A DNA stretch of 64,000 bases from Mytilus californianus (Eukaryota > Mollusca > Bivalvia > Mytilida > Mytilidae). Below are positions 35,601 through 47,813 of this stretch, piece after piece (the first letter of the stretch is position 1; the number at the start of each line of letters is the position of its first letter). The stretch lies in assembly GCF_021869535.1 (NCBI RefSeq), contig NW_026262712.1, forward strand, positions 46,978,884 to 47,042,883, written 5' to 3'. The translations under genes and the position numbers were made by a program. Under the pieces are notes generated by a model, which searched no databases, had not been told where the DNA came from, and saw nothing but the letters and a program-made list of their open reading frames with translations.

Positions 35601-38600
35601 ACTTTTCGACATTTTGTAATAACAAAAACTGGATCCACCGTTTTTAAATGTTCACTTACTAAATAAAATTCTTTTCTTTTTTTACAAGAAAAGTTATCTT
35701 CTAATTTTTTTAACTTGTCTCGTTACCTGTCTTTACCTATAAAATATTTTCTATATGGTTATATCAACCCAAACCAACCCTCTTTGATATAACCATATAG
35801 AAAAAAATTGGTTGGTTCACGTTTCTCCAACATTTGATAATTAGATTAAAACAACATTAACAACAAGAACTGAAACAGGTGAATTACAGGTAAATATCAA
35901 GATGCAAGTCCTTAAGCACTGTGTATCATCGCCACCGGAAATTGGGTACTAACGAAATGGAGAGAAATGGAAAAAAAAGTAAACAAGGTAAGAATTCATT
36001 CAATTTAAAGCATTTCTACTGATTTGACGAGGGTACCGCTTAAGAAATGATTTTCTGATATATAATTCTTTAAATTATTAGGCCGATAAGTACAAAATTA
36101 AGACAATATTGTGTGTTATACTCCAAAGCTTGCCACTTAGTACCTGAAAATTTCGAGGTCGATTGTCCTCTGTCGCCCCATTGGCAAGATATTCAACTGT
36201 TTTTCATTATTTTTCTAGACACGTTTTTAGATTATGATAGTGTGACATCATATTGACTGAAATCTGTTGTCATAAAGATGTTTTTAAAGAATATGGACCA
36301 AAACATTGTTTGTTTATTGTACGGCGAATTGCAGGACGTTGTACGGCGAATTGCAAAATAACAACTTTTGTCTGTACGGCGTCTTGCAATATATTGTAAT
36401 TTAAAGATGAAATTAATCACTGTTTAGATAATATCAAGTGACAAAATGTTGGCTGTATCAAAGCTTTACCGGCTTACAAATATACAAAATAAACTACTTA
36501 TCAAATATTATAAAATATATGCCGTTAATTTCGTTCAGAAGTCGTCGTTGCGTACCTCTATTTGACTTTTTGTTTTTAAAGACAAAAAGGTTTTTTTCAA
36601 CCATATTATCCTAAATACATTCATATATCGTTATAATACTAACGACTGTTGTCTTATTTGTTGTCAGGGTGAAATTTTGTAAGTTCAATAAAAAAAACCG
36701 ACCATTCATCTTTTGTTGGCGCTGTTTTTTTTTTTAAATATAAACAGAGGAGATGTTGTATGATTGCAAATAAGATAACTATCCACCAGGGTCAAATAAA
36801 GTGTATGTAAGCAATTATATGCTATCGTTTGGCCTTCAACAACCAAAAATCGTACCTTACAGTCGGCTATAAAAAGCCCCGACATGAAAATTGTGGAAGG
36901 ATTCAACAAGAAAACTAACGGCCTAACTCATAACAAAACAATTAACGAAAAATAACAAATATGATAGAGATGAACCAACGACAACCACCAAACTACAGGC
37001 TCGTGGCTTCGGACAGACACATAAAGAATGTACTGGGTTAAATAGATATAGGAAGATATGGTATGAGTGCCAATGAGACAACTCTCCATCCAAGTCACAA
37101 TTTATAAAAGTAAACCATTATAGATCAAGGTACGGTTTTCAATATTGTTTATTGTTTATTTTTTCAATTTCTGAAATGAATAATTTGTTAAAAGAAAAGT
37201 GAAGAAAATACTTTGTTTTCATTGAAAATTAGGAGAAATAAATCATGAATTGTTTTTCTAATTAATTTTCTTGTTTCTTATTGAAAATAAGATTGTATTT
37301 TTTTTTTTAGTTTAAGTAAATTCAATCAATCTTTTTATTTACAGGGAAAAAATAATAAAAGACTGTTGCTAAGGCTGTTTGACCTAAACTTAAATGAGTA
37401 GATGGAGGGGTAGTGAAAAGGAGTGTATTCGTCCGAATTTTCATTGTTACAGTAGTACATTTTCATGATTACTATGTATAATATTTCTCAGTAAATTTTA
37501 ATGTGATATTGTGCCAATTAAAATTATATAATTAATACAAATAAGACTTGCATTTGCCTTAAAAGATATAGCAGTACGTGATTATTTGTTTTCCAACACA
37601 CCTTCTCTGTTTTGAAACTTATAAAGGTATGGATCTGTTTGGTTGAATATAAATGTGAATTTTCAAAATCAACAGTAAGCCCTATTTTTGTGTGTGTGTA
37701 AATAATCTAATCTTTAGATAGATGCTAAAATTAAAATCATTTTTCTTAATAAGAAGAAAAAAGTGCAACTTAAGCACGCCTGAATGTAAAAAGGTGTACC
37801 CGACTTATTCGTTCGCTTTTGTGAATTGTATTAATAAGTATATAATATTAAGATGACAACCAAAAAAAACTTCATACAAGGTCATCTTTATTCTCAAGTA
37901 GAAAGTTTATATGAATAGTTTATGCCGTAGCAACAGCCGGATTTGTATCCCTTGTATCGGATTCTTCTTTCATTCTTTCCAAAAATCTAAGGTTAATATT
38001 TTTTTTAAATTTAAACAGTGTTAGCCACCGAGCTTGTTCATTTCTTACTATATAGAGATGAAGTTTTTTTTTAGAAAATTAATGTTCTTTATTCTAATAT
38101 ATTGGCTGTATCTGCCTTTTACAAATAAGACAATAACATTAATTGAAAAAGGAGACGTGAAATGGTTTTCACTGAGAGGACTTTCAAACAAAGTCCAAAT
38201 GAAATAGATTTGACCAACTATTGGTAACTATACACTTCACAATGAACAAAACCCATACCGTATCAAAATTGCCTGATTTATGACAAAATCATAAACAAAT
38301 ATGTCAGGCAGCAACTTGCGACAGCCGCTATATTACATGTTCCTGACCAGGAACAGACACATATATATTGAGGCGGGCTTAAACATGTTTGTGAGCACTC
38401 AAACCTCCCTTAACATGGTGCCGTGGTGTAGCAATACAACATTTTTTTTGCAGAGAATGATAATTCTTTCATATTTCATTTTATCTGAAAGTTGAAAGAG
38501 AATTCATTCACTTATTGGTTCTAAATATTCAATGCGGAAAACTTCTCCTGCCATTACCTCCTTCCTTCCATCCACCCACAACCCATCCCCGAAATGTTTA

Positions 38601-40197
38601 TCACTTATATGCAAATGCTGACTAATGTTGTGTGGTTAAAACATTTGGTTGAGGCAATCTAAAGTTTGAGAACAGAAACGACAGCTTTAGCTTTTTTTCA
38701 TTTATAAAAGGGCATAACTCAAAAACGGTAACAGTGACGCTACCCAATTTTTAACTTGATCTGTGTTTTGTGGTGATAAGCATTTCGTGTAAGTTTTAAA
38801 ACATTTGGTTAAGGCATACTAAAGTTAGAGAACGGAAACCAATTATTGGGACTTTCTGGACGGACGGGAATGACGGGTCGGACGGATATGGGTACTACAT
38901 TTAACGCTACGTCAGGGCAGAACAACAGGTCAGTAAAACAGTGACATATATGCCGTATTCATATTGTATACATCAGGTATGTAAAAGATGTAATAGGACT
39001 GTGTTCAAGCCTTATATTGTGTATACATCTTAAATGGTGTCAAGCGAATTGTATTTTTATCAAATGCATAATTAGATATTTGAACCTAATACTTTATTTT
39101 CTTTAAAAAGACGGCAAATAAATATTTTGAAATTAGCAAGTTGCCATACAGTTGAAAACAAGTTGCCATACAGTAAATTTGTCAACATGAGCAAGTTGCC
39201 GTACCCTAGACTTTATTTTTTTATGGTCTATATTCTTTAAAAACGTTCATTTTGACAACAAATTTCAGTAAATATGATGCCACACTATAATAATCTAAAA
39301 AAGTGTCTGGAAAAATAATGAAAAACAGTTGAATATCTTGCCAACGGGGCTACAGAGGACGATCTACCTCGAAATTTTCAGGTACTAAGTGGCAAGTTCT
39401 TGAGTATAACACGAAATCTTGTCTTAATTTTGTACTTATCGGCCTAATAATTTAAAGAATAATATCAGAAAATCATTTCTTAAGCGGTACCCTCGTCAAA
39501 TCAGTAGAAATGCTTTAAATTGAATGAATTCTTACCTTGTTTACTTTTTTTTTCCATTTCTCTCCGCTTCGTTAGTACCCAATTTCCGGTGGCGATGATA
39601 CACAGTGATATTTATAATATGTACATTGTCACGATAGTAATGCATTTAGTCAAAAAAAGAGGGGTCTCTTCCTATATGATAGTTTACATAGACGTTGTCA
39701 AATATATCAATGAGGTGCAATTTCACCGAGGTAATATTATAGCAGTTTTTCATAAACCGGTCTTCCATTAGTAAGATGTCTGTAAATACGACGTACATCT
39801 CCTTTAACATCTAATGAGTATGAATGGTCCCATCTTTGTCTGTAGAAATTAACTTTTATGGACACGAGTTAAATATTACTAATAAATTTAATTTAAGATG
39901 ATCAAGATTGTATAATTTATAACTGAAAAATATTTGAATTGTTTAAAGTTTTGTCAAGAAATATATGTACAGAAGGCGAGAATTTTCACAAATTTATGAA
40001 TGGGGTGTTTTTATTTTAACCAAGCTGCATCCTCGGCTGCATCCCAGTACCAGAAATCGTTTGTTGAACCCAATTCCCCCCTCCTGGTATATAGTTTAGA
40101 CTTACGTAGTTGCGAATGAAAACCAAATCCACACATTTGTTACTATAGGTAAAATCCATATCCATCTGCCCAAACACCAACTTGCAGCGAAAAACAT
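29644..40197 (-). CDS. DRAM-like protein (gene A), Frag1/DRAM/Sfk1 family
   Basis: Seven coding exons: 40197-40106, 35091-35038, 34204-34137, 33099-32945, 32559-32391, 31954-31893, 29862-29644. They total 819 bp and 272 aa, close to human DRAM2 (266). All junctions keep frame and most use GTAAGT/GTAAGG-type donors; exon 5 uses GTATCC and exon 6 GTACGT. Exon 1 gives MFFAASWCLG and the first membrane helix. Exons 2-3 give HTFPDFPYIS/YTGVEEPESG, the family's PYISDTGTxPPES signature with Asp changed to Tyr at residue 50. Exon 4 ends AGLVLAILSSLGLLLVACFQ. Exon 5 has HYTGAFLCFTLAVGYLWLQT. Exon 7 has STITEWLLALSIMAF, the last helix. Six membrane helices are expected. The family is lysosomal/endosomal and promotes autophagy; function here is inferred. 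The start is the only in-phase ATG giving a DRAM-like N-terminus. Exon 6, the least conserved, is the weakest call. A donor-like CAG/GTAATT in exon 7 could lead to another last exon. Confidence 0.85.
33770..33915 (+). repeat. Mussel repeat 'ccattggtggcctt...' copy 1
   Basis: 'gggtccagctgaagcccgac', then 'gaagacccattggtggcc', then 'cggtcgggttgttgtctct' and 'ccccgtttccattctcaat'. It closely matches 40978-41118 and lies in intron 3 of gene A on the opposite strand. It is the tail of a dispersed element; the short ORF over it is not a gene. Confidence 0.85.
34635..34650. repeat. Poly(G) run
   Basis: A run of sixteen or more G in intron 2 of gene A, likely length-variable. Confidence 0.9.
34840..35010 (-). 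repeat. A-rich 'aaagaatagagaataatggg' repeat, reverse copy
   Basis: On the minus strand this reads as repeats of 'aaagaatagagaa(a/t)aatggg'. The same family is present in forward orientation at 43110-43320, 43800-44010 and 44725-44945. This copy is in intron 2 of gene A, directly next to exon 2. Confidence 0.75.
35747..35804. repeat. Perfect inverted repeat, 21-bp arms, 16-base loop
   Basis: ttttctatatggttatatca(a) at 35747-35767 pairs exactly with 35784-35804. It lies in intron 1 of gene A, about 110 bp outside the fold-back element. Confidence 0.9.
36745..37130 (+). repeat. 'tatgattgcaaataagata' mussel repeat, two adjoining copies
   Basis: The first copy starts at 36748 and includes 'ggctataaaaagccccgac' and 'atgaaccaacgacaacca'. 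A second head starts at about 37046 ('ggtatgagtgccaatgagac'). It lies inside the fold-back element's loop. Confidence 0.75.
38200..38440 (+). repeat. Diverged 3' part of the same mussel repeat family
   Basis: 'atgttcctgaccaggaacag', 'aaacatgtttgtgagcactc' and 'gtggtgtagcaatacaaca' parallel 15760-15890. It is in the loop of the fold-back element. Confidence 0.6.
38640..38920 (+). repeat. Diverged direct repeat with 'ggacggacggg' tail
   Basis: 'aaaacatttggtt(g/a)aggca' occurs at about 38638 and 38800, followed by 'taaagtt(t/a)gagaac(a/g)gaaac'. The tail resembles those at 5208-5262 and 27940-28000. Confidence 0.65.
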
Positions 40198-40199
40198 AT

Positions 40200-42600
40200 C
40201 AAGAACTTAAACTTATCGTCTTTGGAACACTGAAATATATAAAATACTGCACCTGAATAAACGCAGAAGTAAAACTAATTGGAATAAAGCATAAAAATTC
40301 TTTACGTAATAAATCTTGCCTTCAAGGAAATGGGATGACACCTACTTCAATGGGTTATGAACTCAAGTGTTTTGCTTCTTTCAGGAAATCAACAATTCAT
40401 GTGTTAAGTGAATTTTCCAATTCAATAAATCAGTGTATTCTAGAATTAATTTATCTCTTACAAATATTTGAATGCAGTTTCACGGAATATATAAATATCA
40501 TGGAAAGAATTCCATATGGCGCCCCTTGGAATTAATTGTAAGGTGTTAAAGGTGTTTACTTCATACAGTGAATGGATGCCAAATTGAACTCTTGAAACAA
40601 GAGTATGACAGCTGTTGTAATTTTGTACATTCATTATTATCAAGCTGCAATATAAATATAACAATTTTACAGTATAGATCTGATTCTTTACTTACTCCCC
40701 AATCGGGACTGAAACCTTTATACAGGTTTAAAGATGTGACAACTTTACGACAGACGTTCTCCATCGCAACACCTAACACCATCATTTATATATACAGTAG
40801 CGCCCTAGACCAATCAGCCAACTAGGCTAAATATTGCTTTGTGTTTGTTTTTTCTACATTGGCTAGAGGTATAGGGGGAGGGTTGAGATCTCCCAAAATA
40901 TGTTTAACCACGCTTCATTTATATGTTTTGGAGTTAAGTATGACGTCCATTATCACTGAACAAGTACACATTTTTGTTTAGTGGCCAGCTGAAGCACGCC
41001 TCCGGGTGCGGGTTTTTCTCGCTGTGTTGAAGACCCATTGGTGGCCTTCGGCTGTATTCTACTCTTTGGTCGGGTTGTTGTCTCTTTGACACATTCCCCG
41101 TTTCCATTCTCAATTTTGAATACTAGTAGAACATATTTCGTTAGTCGAGTAATGCCTTTCCTCGTCGGCTGTATCTAAGAGTTTTAACATAGTACTTCAC
41201 GTATAGTGGTATGTAGATTGTATATCTTGCAGATCAGCTGTTTTTGCGGGGTTTTTTTTTGTCTGTCGTAAAGGATGATTATTTACTTACCATGCAGTCA
41301 CATCAATATTAATTTTATCATATGTTTTAAAATATATGACAACTTTACGGCATACGTTCTCAGCGGATTACTTATGGTTATACAGGGCTTAAACTCGTAC
41401 AAACCCGATAAATTGAAACATTCACGTCGCAATCCGACTAAAAAGAGTATTCTTTACCAAGTGTAAAATTCGAGAGCTTTCTATCTAAAACATGCAGATA
41501 GTTTTTCATCTTGAAACTGACAGTATATCGAAAGCTTGGTTTCTTTTCTGATAATCTGAAGCTGATGGTGTATCGCCAATATCTCATTAAACTAGACACG
41601 GGGAAAAAAGTCTTGTAAGTGTGATGTAACCTTGCAATTCTAAAATTCATGAAAGAGCTTTTCTAAGATCAAGTTTTTTTTCTCTGCTTTCATTTGATCG
41701 ACGTATCTTGATACATTTATTGTATAACAGTGTGAAATGGTGAAGAATTTTATATATCTGTTGATTTCTTTTCCCTTTTTATACATTTTTGTAGATAATG
41801 ACCAGAGAAGACAATTAGGACCAACAGATGGTCTAATACCATAGAACTGGAAGTGTATAATGTCCTTGTATATATAACGCTTCTGTAATGAACAGACCGA
41901 TAATAAACTGAATAGATTTGTGATGAATGCAAATGAGTCAATAACCCAACAACACAGCGAAAGAGAAAGAGAAGACAAAATAATCTGGGGTTTTTAAATT
42001 TCAACCAATAGCTAAATAGTTTGAGTAATTCAGTCAAGTTGCAGATAAGCTTGGCCACTTCCCTACGAATTTGTTTCCCTGTCATAGTTTATTTTGGAAA
42101 TCGAAGAAAAAATACTGTTTCCTACCGGCATCATATGCAATACTTAATCCGCCTGGATAATGTTATTCCTAAATGCAAAACTCATCAACTGGAAAAATTA
42201 TATATCACACATCTCGTTCAATGACGAAACATTGATTAATGAGTCCTCCAGAGGGCTTTTAAATTAACAGCCGATTACTGTACTGATCATGTTTGATATT
42301 TGGTTTTTTAAATCAGTCTATAGACCTTTCAGTCTGAGCGGTCATAAAAATGAAAAGAAGACAAAATTGCGTTCATGTGTTTAAAATTTAAATAACAACT
42401 TTAAAATTTAAAAAAATATTGATAATTGATTTATAAATAACCTAACATTATAGATATCGTTTATTACATATATGTTATATTAATTAATCAAAAGTGCATT
42501 TTAATGATGATTTATTCAACAATTACATATATAAAATTGATATAACCTACTAGAATGCTGATGTAATAATTTATTTTAACTTGATATTGCAAAACAAACA
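40200..42600. other. Region upstream of gene A; no gene seen
   Basis: It should hold the gene A promoter. 40978-41118 is a second copy of the 'gaagacccattggtggcc' repeat. A 'gacaactttacg(a/g)ca(g/t)acgttctc' block appears at 40738 and 41337. ORFs here (40335-42224, both strands) show no recognisable domain. Confidence 0.5.
40978..41118 (+). repeat. Mussel repeat 'ccattggtggcctt...' copy 2
   Basis: It matches 33770-33915 with few changes: 'cagctgaagcacgcctccgg', 'gaagacccattggtggcc' and 'ttgacacattccccgtttcc'. Confidence 0.85.
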
Positions 42601-42645
42601 ACAATTACATTGTTTATTTAAGAAGATTTAAAATATAAAAATATA

Positions 42646-42798
42646 AAAAAGTGGGACAATCGGGAATAAACCATCAAAACAATTCCCAATTGTCCCACAT
42701 TTAAACTTCCCAAATGTCCCTTACAAGTCTTCCCGATTGTCCCACAAAATTTAATTACTTTTTTACCTGTAATTTCAAAAAGTGGGACAATCGGGAAG
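42646..42798. repeat. Five copies of a GTGGGACAATCGGGAA motif in both orientations
   Basis: Forward copies lie at 42651-42665 and 42782-42798. Reverse-complement copies lie at 42683-42698, 42707-42720 (partial) and 42729-42745. The two outer copies are also preceded by the same aaaaa. Confidence 0.9.
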
Positions 42799-43109
42799 AC
42801 ACCTTCTGAATTTACTTTCATTAGAAACGATAGGCTGATGAAACTTGTGAAATTTAAATTTTCAAATAATAAATAAGTCTGAAAATTATAATTTTCAAAG
42901 ATGTCTTGCCGGCATAAACAAATTTATTTAGTGCGCTGCATACTGCTGTTGAAGACGAATTTGGTTCAATATAGCAAACATAGCGCGTTTTTTAGAATTG
43001 GTATTGAAGAACATCCGGAACAAAATGAAATGATTTGAATCCAAACAATAATACATTTTTCACTTGTATCTTAAAGATAATACATTGTTTTTGAAGGTCT
43101 GGATGGGTT

Positions 43110-43320
43110 TTACAAAATAGAGAATAATGGACAAAAGAGCATAATAAAGGGATAAAAAAATAAAGAATAGAGACAAATTTGCAAAAATAATAAAGAATAG
43201 AGAATAATGGGGTGCGAAAATATAAAGAATAGAGAATAATGGGCCAAGCAAAATAAAGAATAGAGACAAATGACCTAAAAAAAATAGAGAAAACAGAAAG
43301 GAAGGACCCCGCATCCAGAC
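43110..43320 (+). repeat. A-rich 'aaagaatagagaataatggg' repeat
   Basis: Five or six loose units of 'aaagaatagagaataatggg' or 'aaagaatagagacaaatg'. The long hydrophobic minus-strand ORFs over it (42992-43372) are composition artefacts. Confidence 0.8.
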
Positions 43321-43499
43321 TCTCGTTTTTGCCATCAATAAAAGTTTTTTCATGGTTTGAAATGTCCTTCAAATTAGTTTGGTCATATTTCTTATTTGAC
43401 TATTTACTAAAAATGGTTCGAAAAAGTAAGGATTGTGTTCCCATAAATACCTTAGCTTTATTTTGAATTTTTTTTCGGAATTCTGGGTCCTTAATTTTC

Positions 43500-43605
43500 T
43501 TCAGCTGCACACTTTATTTGGCCTTTTAACTGTTTTTATTCGATGGTCACTTATGAGTCTTTTGTAGACGAAACGCGTCTGGCGTACAAAATTATAAGCC
43601 TGTTT
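43500..43605 (+). repeat. 'ttttgtagacgaaacgcgtc' mussel repeat, copy 1
   Basis: 'cttttaactgtttttattcg', then 'gagtcttttgtagacgaaac', then 'attataagcctg' and a T run. It matches 49365-49450 and, reversed, 58290-58420. Confidence 0.8.
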
Positions 43606-43669
43606 TTTTTTTTTTGTGAAGAGTTATTAGATTATTATATTGCATGACCTACTGCCTAATACTAAGGTC

Positions 43670-43673
<4 letters not shown>

Positions 43674-43727
<54 letters not shown>
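43674..43727. repeat. (AG)n microsatellite
   Basis: About 26 uninterrupted GA units. Confidence 0.97.
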
Positions 43728-43729
<2 letters not shown>

Positions 43730-43799
43730 ATAACTGATCACTTTGTACACTTGTTGAAGGAGTGCTAAAGAAAACTGTCTACTTTTACGGCTCATTAAC

Positions 43800-44010
43800 C
43801 TTTTATATATGAGGGTGTGGATGGGGAGTAATGGGCCAAAATAACATAGAAAAAAGAAAACTGGGCCAAAAAAATAAAGAACAGAGAATAATGGGGCGCA
43901 AAAATAAAAATAAAATAAAAAATAATAACCAAAAATATAAAGAATAAAGAAAAATAACATAAAAATGTAAAGAATACAGAAATAAACGACCCTCTTATAT
44001 GTTTCACTCA
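43800..44010 (+). repeat. A-rich 'aagaacagagaataatgggg' repeat
   Basis: Second forward copy of the A-rich family, preceded by 'atgagggtgtggatgggg'. The minus-strand ORFs 43649-44026 are artefacts of it and of the (AG)n run. Confidence 0.75.
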
Positions 44011-44724
44011 CGGGGTCACACTTCAAACTGGGATGAAACCTAGTACATACATGTACATATAACTAGCTCTATTTCTGTTTTATTTCAGATTTTCACTTTA
44101 TTCATTGTTTAGAATAAATACATAAAGTTTGAGCTTTGTTTTAAAGCTGTGGATTTCGTAATTTGACTTCTCATTCAAAATACGAAAATCGGTTTTCACA
44201 CTTTCAAATTATACACACGAAATTGTGATGTAGTAAATTTTACTAAAGATTGAAATACTTTTTAAAACGACTCCAGTGTGAATAAATTCAAGAGACAATT
44301 GACATCCCTCTTTTTCATATCTATTCTAGATACGAGACGGTCTAAAGATTGACATATCGTAAGACCGTATGATGACCTGTGTCCTTCGTTGAAATTAAAA
44401 AAAAAATATGCAAAATTTCCAATATCTTTTACTGCAATGTATAGCGCTGAAAAATTTAAGCATTCTAATGTTAAGGATCTGTGTAAAATGAATGTCGTAT
44501 CTTTAAAGTAGATTTAAGGCTCTCTGGTATTCAATAACATATACATTTAATGGTTCTTTGCGTCGTTCGGCTGCTGTCTCGCACATTCCTTTCATCAATG
44601 ATTTTTATATAGTAGGACTATTTGAATATTTGCTCTCATTTATAGAAAACTCATAAACGAAAGGAAAACCACTGGACCTTAAAAAGACCTCCCTTCTAAA
44701 ATTAATGTTATCGAAGTCCATTCA

Positions 44725-44945
44725 TGAGGATCCGGATGGAGTTTACAGAATCAAGAATAATTGGGGAAAAGTCCAAAAGAGAGAACTTGAAAAGGCAAAA
44801 TAACGAATACAGAATAATCATGATAATGGGGGTGCTGAAATTTAAAAGGAGAATAATGCGCAAAATAAATTAAGAATATAGAGAAAATGGTATAAAAAAT
44901 TAAAGAATAAAGAAATAAAAGACCACCCTTTCCAGACCCTCATTC
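44725..44945 (+). repeat. A-rich repeat, third forward copy
   Basis: Starts near 'gaggatccggatggagttta' and contains loose 'aagaata(a/t)agaaa' units ending 'accctttccagaccctcatt'. Confidence 0.6.
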
Positions 44946-44999
44946 CTAGTACTTATAGTAAGAAAAAAAAAACAGATTTTATTCAAATTGGAAAGTCCA

Positions 45000-47800
45000 T
45001 TTATGATTACATTATGGCATTCCACAAGCTGCTTAATCTGTTTCGATAAGCCTTATAATTACTTCGTACTGGTTCTTAATCAAAGAAGTTCAAGAACGTA
45101 TTTACATAAATACATGTATATAATTATACATGTATCGATCATTTATAAGTTTAGAAGTCGTGTTACCAGTAAACAGAAAGTAGAAATAATGATGCTAATA
45201 TATATATATACTAAATATCTTTAAAATTTGAAACATGATTTCTAAAGTACGATCTAGAAAGAACTACATGCATTATGTACTATGTGACATTTTAATACTT
45301 ACGGATTGATAAACGTTAAACGAAAAAATGCTTCCTTCAGTCAATTGTTTTCGATAATACTGAAACCGGAAGACACATTAGTATTTGCCATGATCTGAAG
45401 TAATTATCATAATAAATCGTGGGGCGCTTTAAGGAATATAAACAAGACAATGACAGATCTAAGCGGGAAATGCAATAATGTAACGCGTACGTAACACTGG
45501 AATGTAGTGCGTGGTCATTCATCAACAAATAACGTTAATTATGAGTGTGTTGTTTATTTTATCGATTTGCACCTTTCAACAAGAGAAGACCTGACGAAAT
45601 GACGATATTGCTGTTCACTTATATTTTCTCATGTATAGGAGAAAAATCCACATAAATATAAAAATACTGTTATCTTACCTGTGTGAAATAACCTTAATAA
45701 CATGTGGAGATGTAACATCTATGTCAAAATTGTTGTGTATGCATTGTCCTCAGGTAAAATGACCTGATTCGTCAAGCATGTGTGGGAAGTCGATTATTAA
45801 AGGAACAAAACTTCAATTATACCAAATTCGCCGATTATATATATTCATGAATCATTGTATTCTGCACACATATTTATTTTCACTGTTATCAATGAGCCAT
45901 TGTAAATTATAGACCCACCTATAAATTTAAGGATTTTACTGCAATTATCAATAGGAGACACGAATTCAGATTTAGTAAATTTCTAAATATAGAAATATTT
46001 AAAAAATAAAAAAATAAAAATCAGAACTGAATGTATAATGAATTAAACTAAAGGAATTTATTTGAAAACCATATTCTGTGTCTTTTAATAACTTTCGAAT
46101 TACATGTGATCACTATAGATATAAAAAAAGAAACCTTTTTCTATTCATTAATCATTTTCCGAATTTTTGCTAATTAACTATAACTTCCAATACATAGGTT
46201 TCTTTAGTATTAACAGAGACATATAATACAATTGTATTGATTATATTTTAGATATGTCTCTAGTAACAATTGACGTACCCATGTATCTGGTTTTTTTTAA
46301 GTAAATACTTATTAATATTTTAACTTATTTTCACTCATCTAATGTGTTCTTGCTCTTATCCATATGTTTTATAATAAGTTACTTAATTGTATTTATGATG
46401 ATAGTCGAAATCGTGAATGGTTACCACCTATAGGAGTTATTGACCATAAAAAGGCGATTTTTAAACATTTTTGCATTTTTTGCAGAAACCATTATAACAA
46501 AGAGAAATTGAAAACATCAAAGATGGTACACATGTATAGAATAAGAATATTTATTATTCCAATCAAGGGCCCTTGATGGGCAGCATAACATGTACACATA
46601 AAACAATACATCATGATTTGTAACAGAAAAACATTTTTATATATTAAAATGAAACATTAAAAAGTTCAGACAGATGATATATAATAAGTACAAAGATCTA
46701 CAAATAAGAAAACTTGGCCGAAATTTTCAACTGACTTCAACTGACTCCTTTAGGAGTTATTCCCTTGAGAAAAACAAATTTCTACCCCTTATATGAATTT
46801 TGAGTAGAAGCTTTAAGATATTATATATACGAACAAGATAACATGCTTGCAGTCGACAATTGACCCCTTAAAGGAGATATTGCCCTTAAAAAAGAAAACT
46901 TACCAGTTTTTGCGTTTTTTTGTTGTTGTTTTTTTATGCAGAAACTTAAATATGTAGACAGAAATATGATCTACAAAAAAGTCAAATGGTCAAAATTGGA
47001 AACCGACTCCTTATAGCTCCTGAATAATGACTTTTACCCATTTTATGCATTACTGTAAAAAAAAACTATAGAAGATAGTCAACGTGGCTAAATTGTCGGA
47101 CTCCACACTAGTGTATAAATTATTGCCCTTCAAAGAAGACTTTAAAACTATTTTTTTATTTATAATTTTGCCAATCATCTCGAAAACTTTAATATATAAG
47201 TATAAACTAAAAGCATTAAAAAAAGAATAGCAATACAAGATCTACAAAAATACCCCTAATTAAGATTTACAAATACGCAAACATAACTGATTGCAATAAA
47301 GGTAAAAATAAATTTTTAGATGGCATATTTTTACTAGGAGAACGATTCATACTCTTAGGATTCTCTTGTTTTAATATTTATTCTACAAAGAATTGTTTAT
47401 GCTTCTTTTATCATGCATCATTCATAACTACTGCATTTGTTCCGGTTTCTATGTTTATAGTTTTAAGTACACGGCGATTTAATGTATTTCCTCTTATTTG
47501 TGTCCACATGTACAAATGCCCCTCATACAGGTAGTAATCTCTATTGTTTTCCTCTCTTTTTGACGTTTTGATGTGAATATTTGTTTTGTTTTGTTTGTTT
47601 TCTGTGTTCGTTTTGGTTTGGTTTAGATTAAATGCCATTTTTGTTGTTTTATTTCATTGTTTTTTTTTGCTATCTATTTATTTTTCTGATACCTTTTAAG
47701 AAAATTTTTAACATATATTTTGTCAATTTTAATAACAAAAGTACAAAAATCCAATCCACACACATAAATCAATAAAATAAAACATTTTGGTATCAAAAAT
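45000..47800. other. Intergenic DNA between the DRAM-like genes; repeats only
   Basis: 46430-47130 carries four decayed copies of a mollusc repeat with 'gactcctttaggagttatt'-like cores (46435, 46743, 46863, 47005 and 47098). No exon with DRAM or other similarity was found. Confidence 0.5.
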
Positions 47801-47813
47801 AATTTCTCTGTGA

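Larger units (their letters stand above)
35917..39607. mobile_element. Fold-back element with about 500-bp inverted arms, in intron 1 of gene A
   Basis: The left arm begins CACTGTGTATCATCGCC at 35917 and the right arm ends with its complement at 39607. The arms run inward to about 36420 and 39100, matching over gccaccggaaattgggtac, cttgccacttagtacctg and 'cttgccaa' blocks, with small differences. Each arm carries a triplicated 16-bp motif near its inner end. The 2.7 kb between the arms has no transposase; it holds other repeats (36745-37130, 38200-38440, 38640-38920). I saw no clear target-site duplication. It is a non-autonomous, palindromic element. Confidence 0.85.

Noticed and set aside
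36232-36909. Minus-strand ORFs inside the fold-back element
   Set aside because: They cover the inverted arm and a SINE-like repeat; no transposase similarity.
42992-44026. Long hydrophobic minus-strand ORFs resembling membrane proteins
   Set aside because: They are translations of the A-rich 'aaagaatagagaataatggg' repeat and the (AG)n run; no family motif and no splice context.
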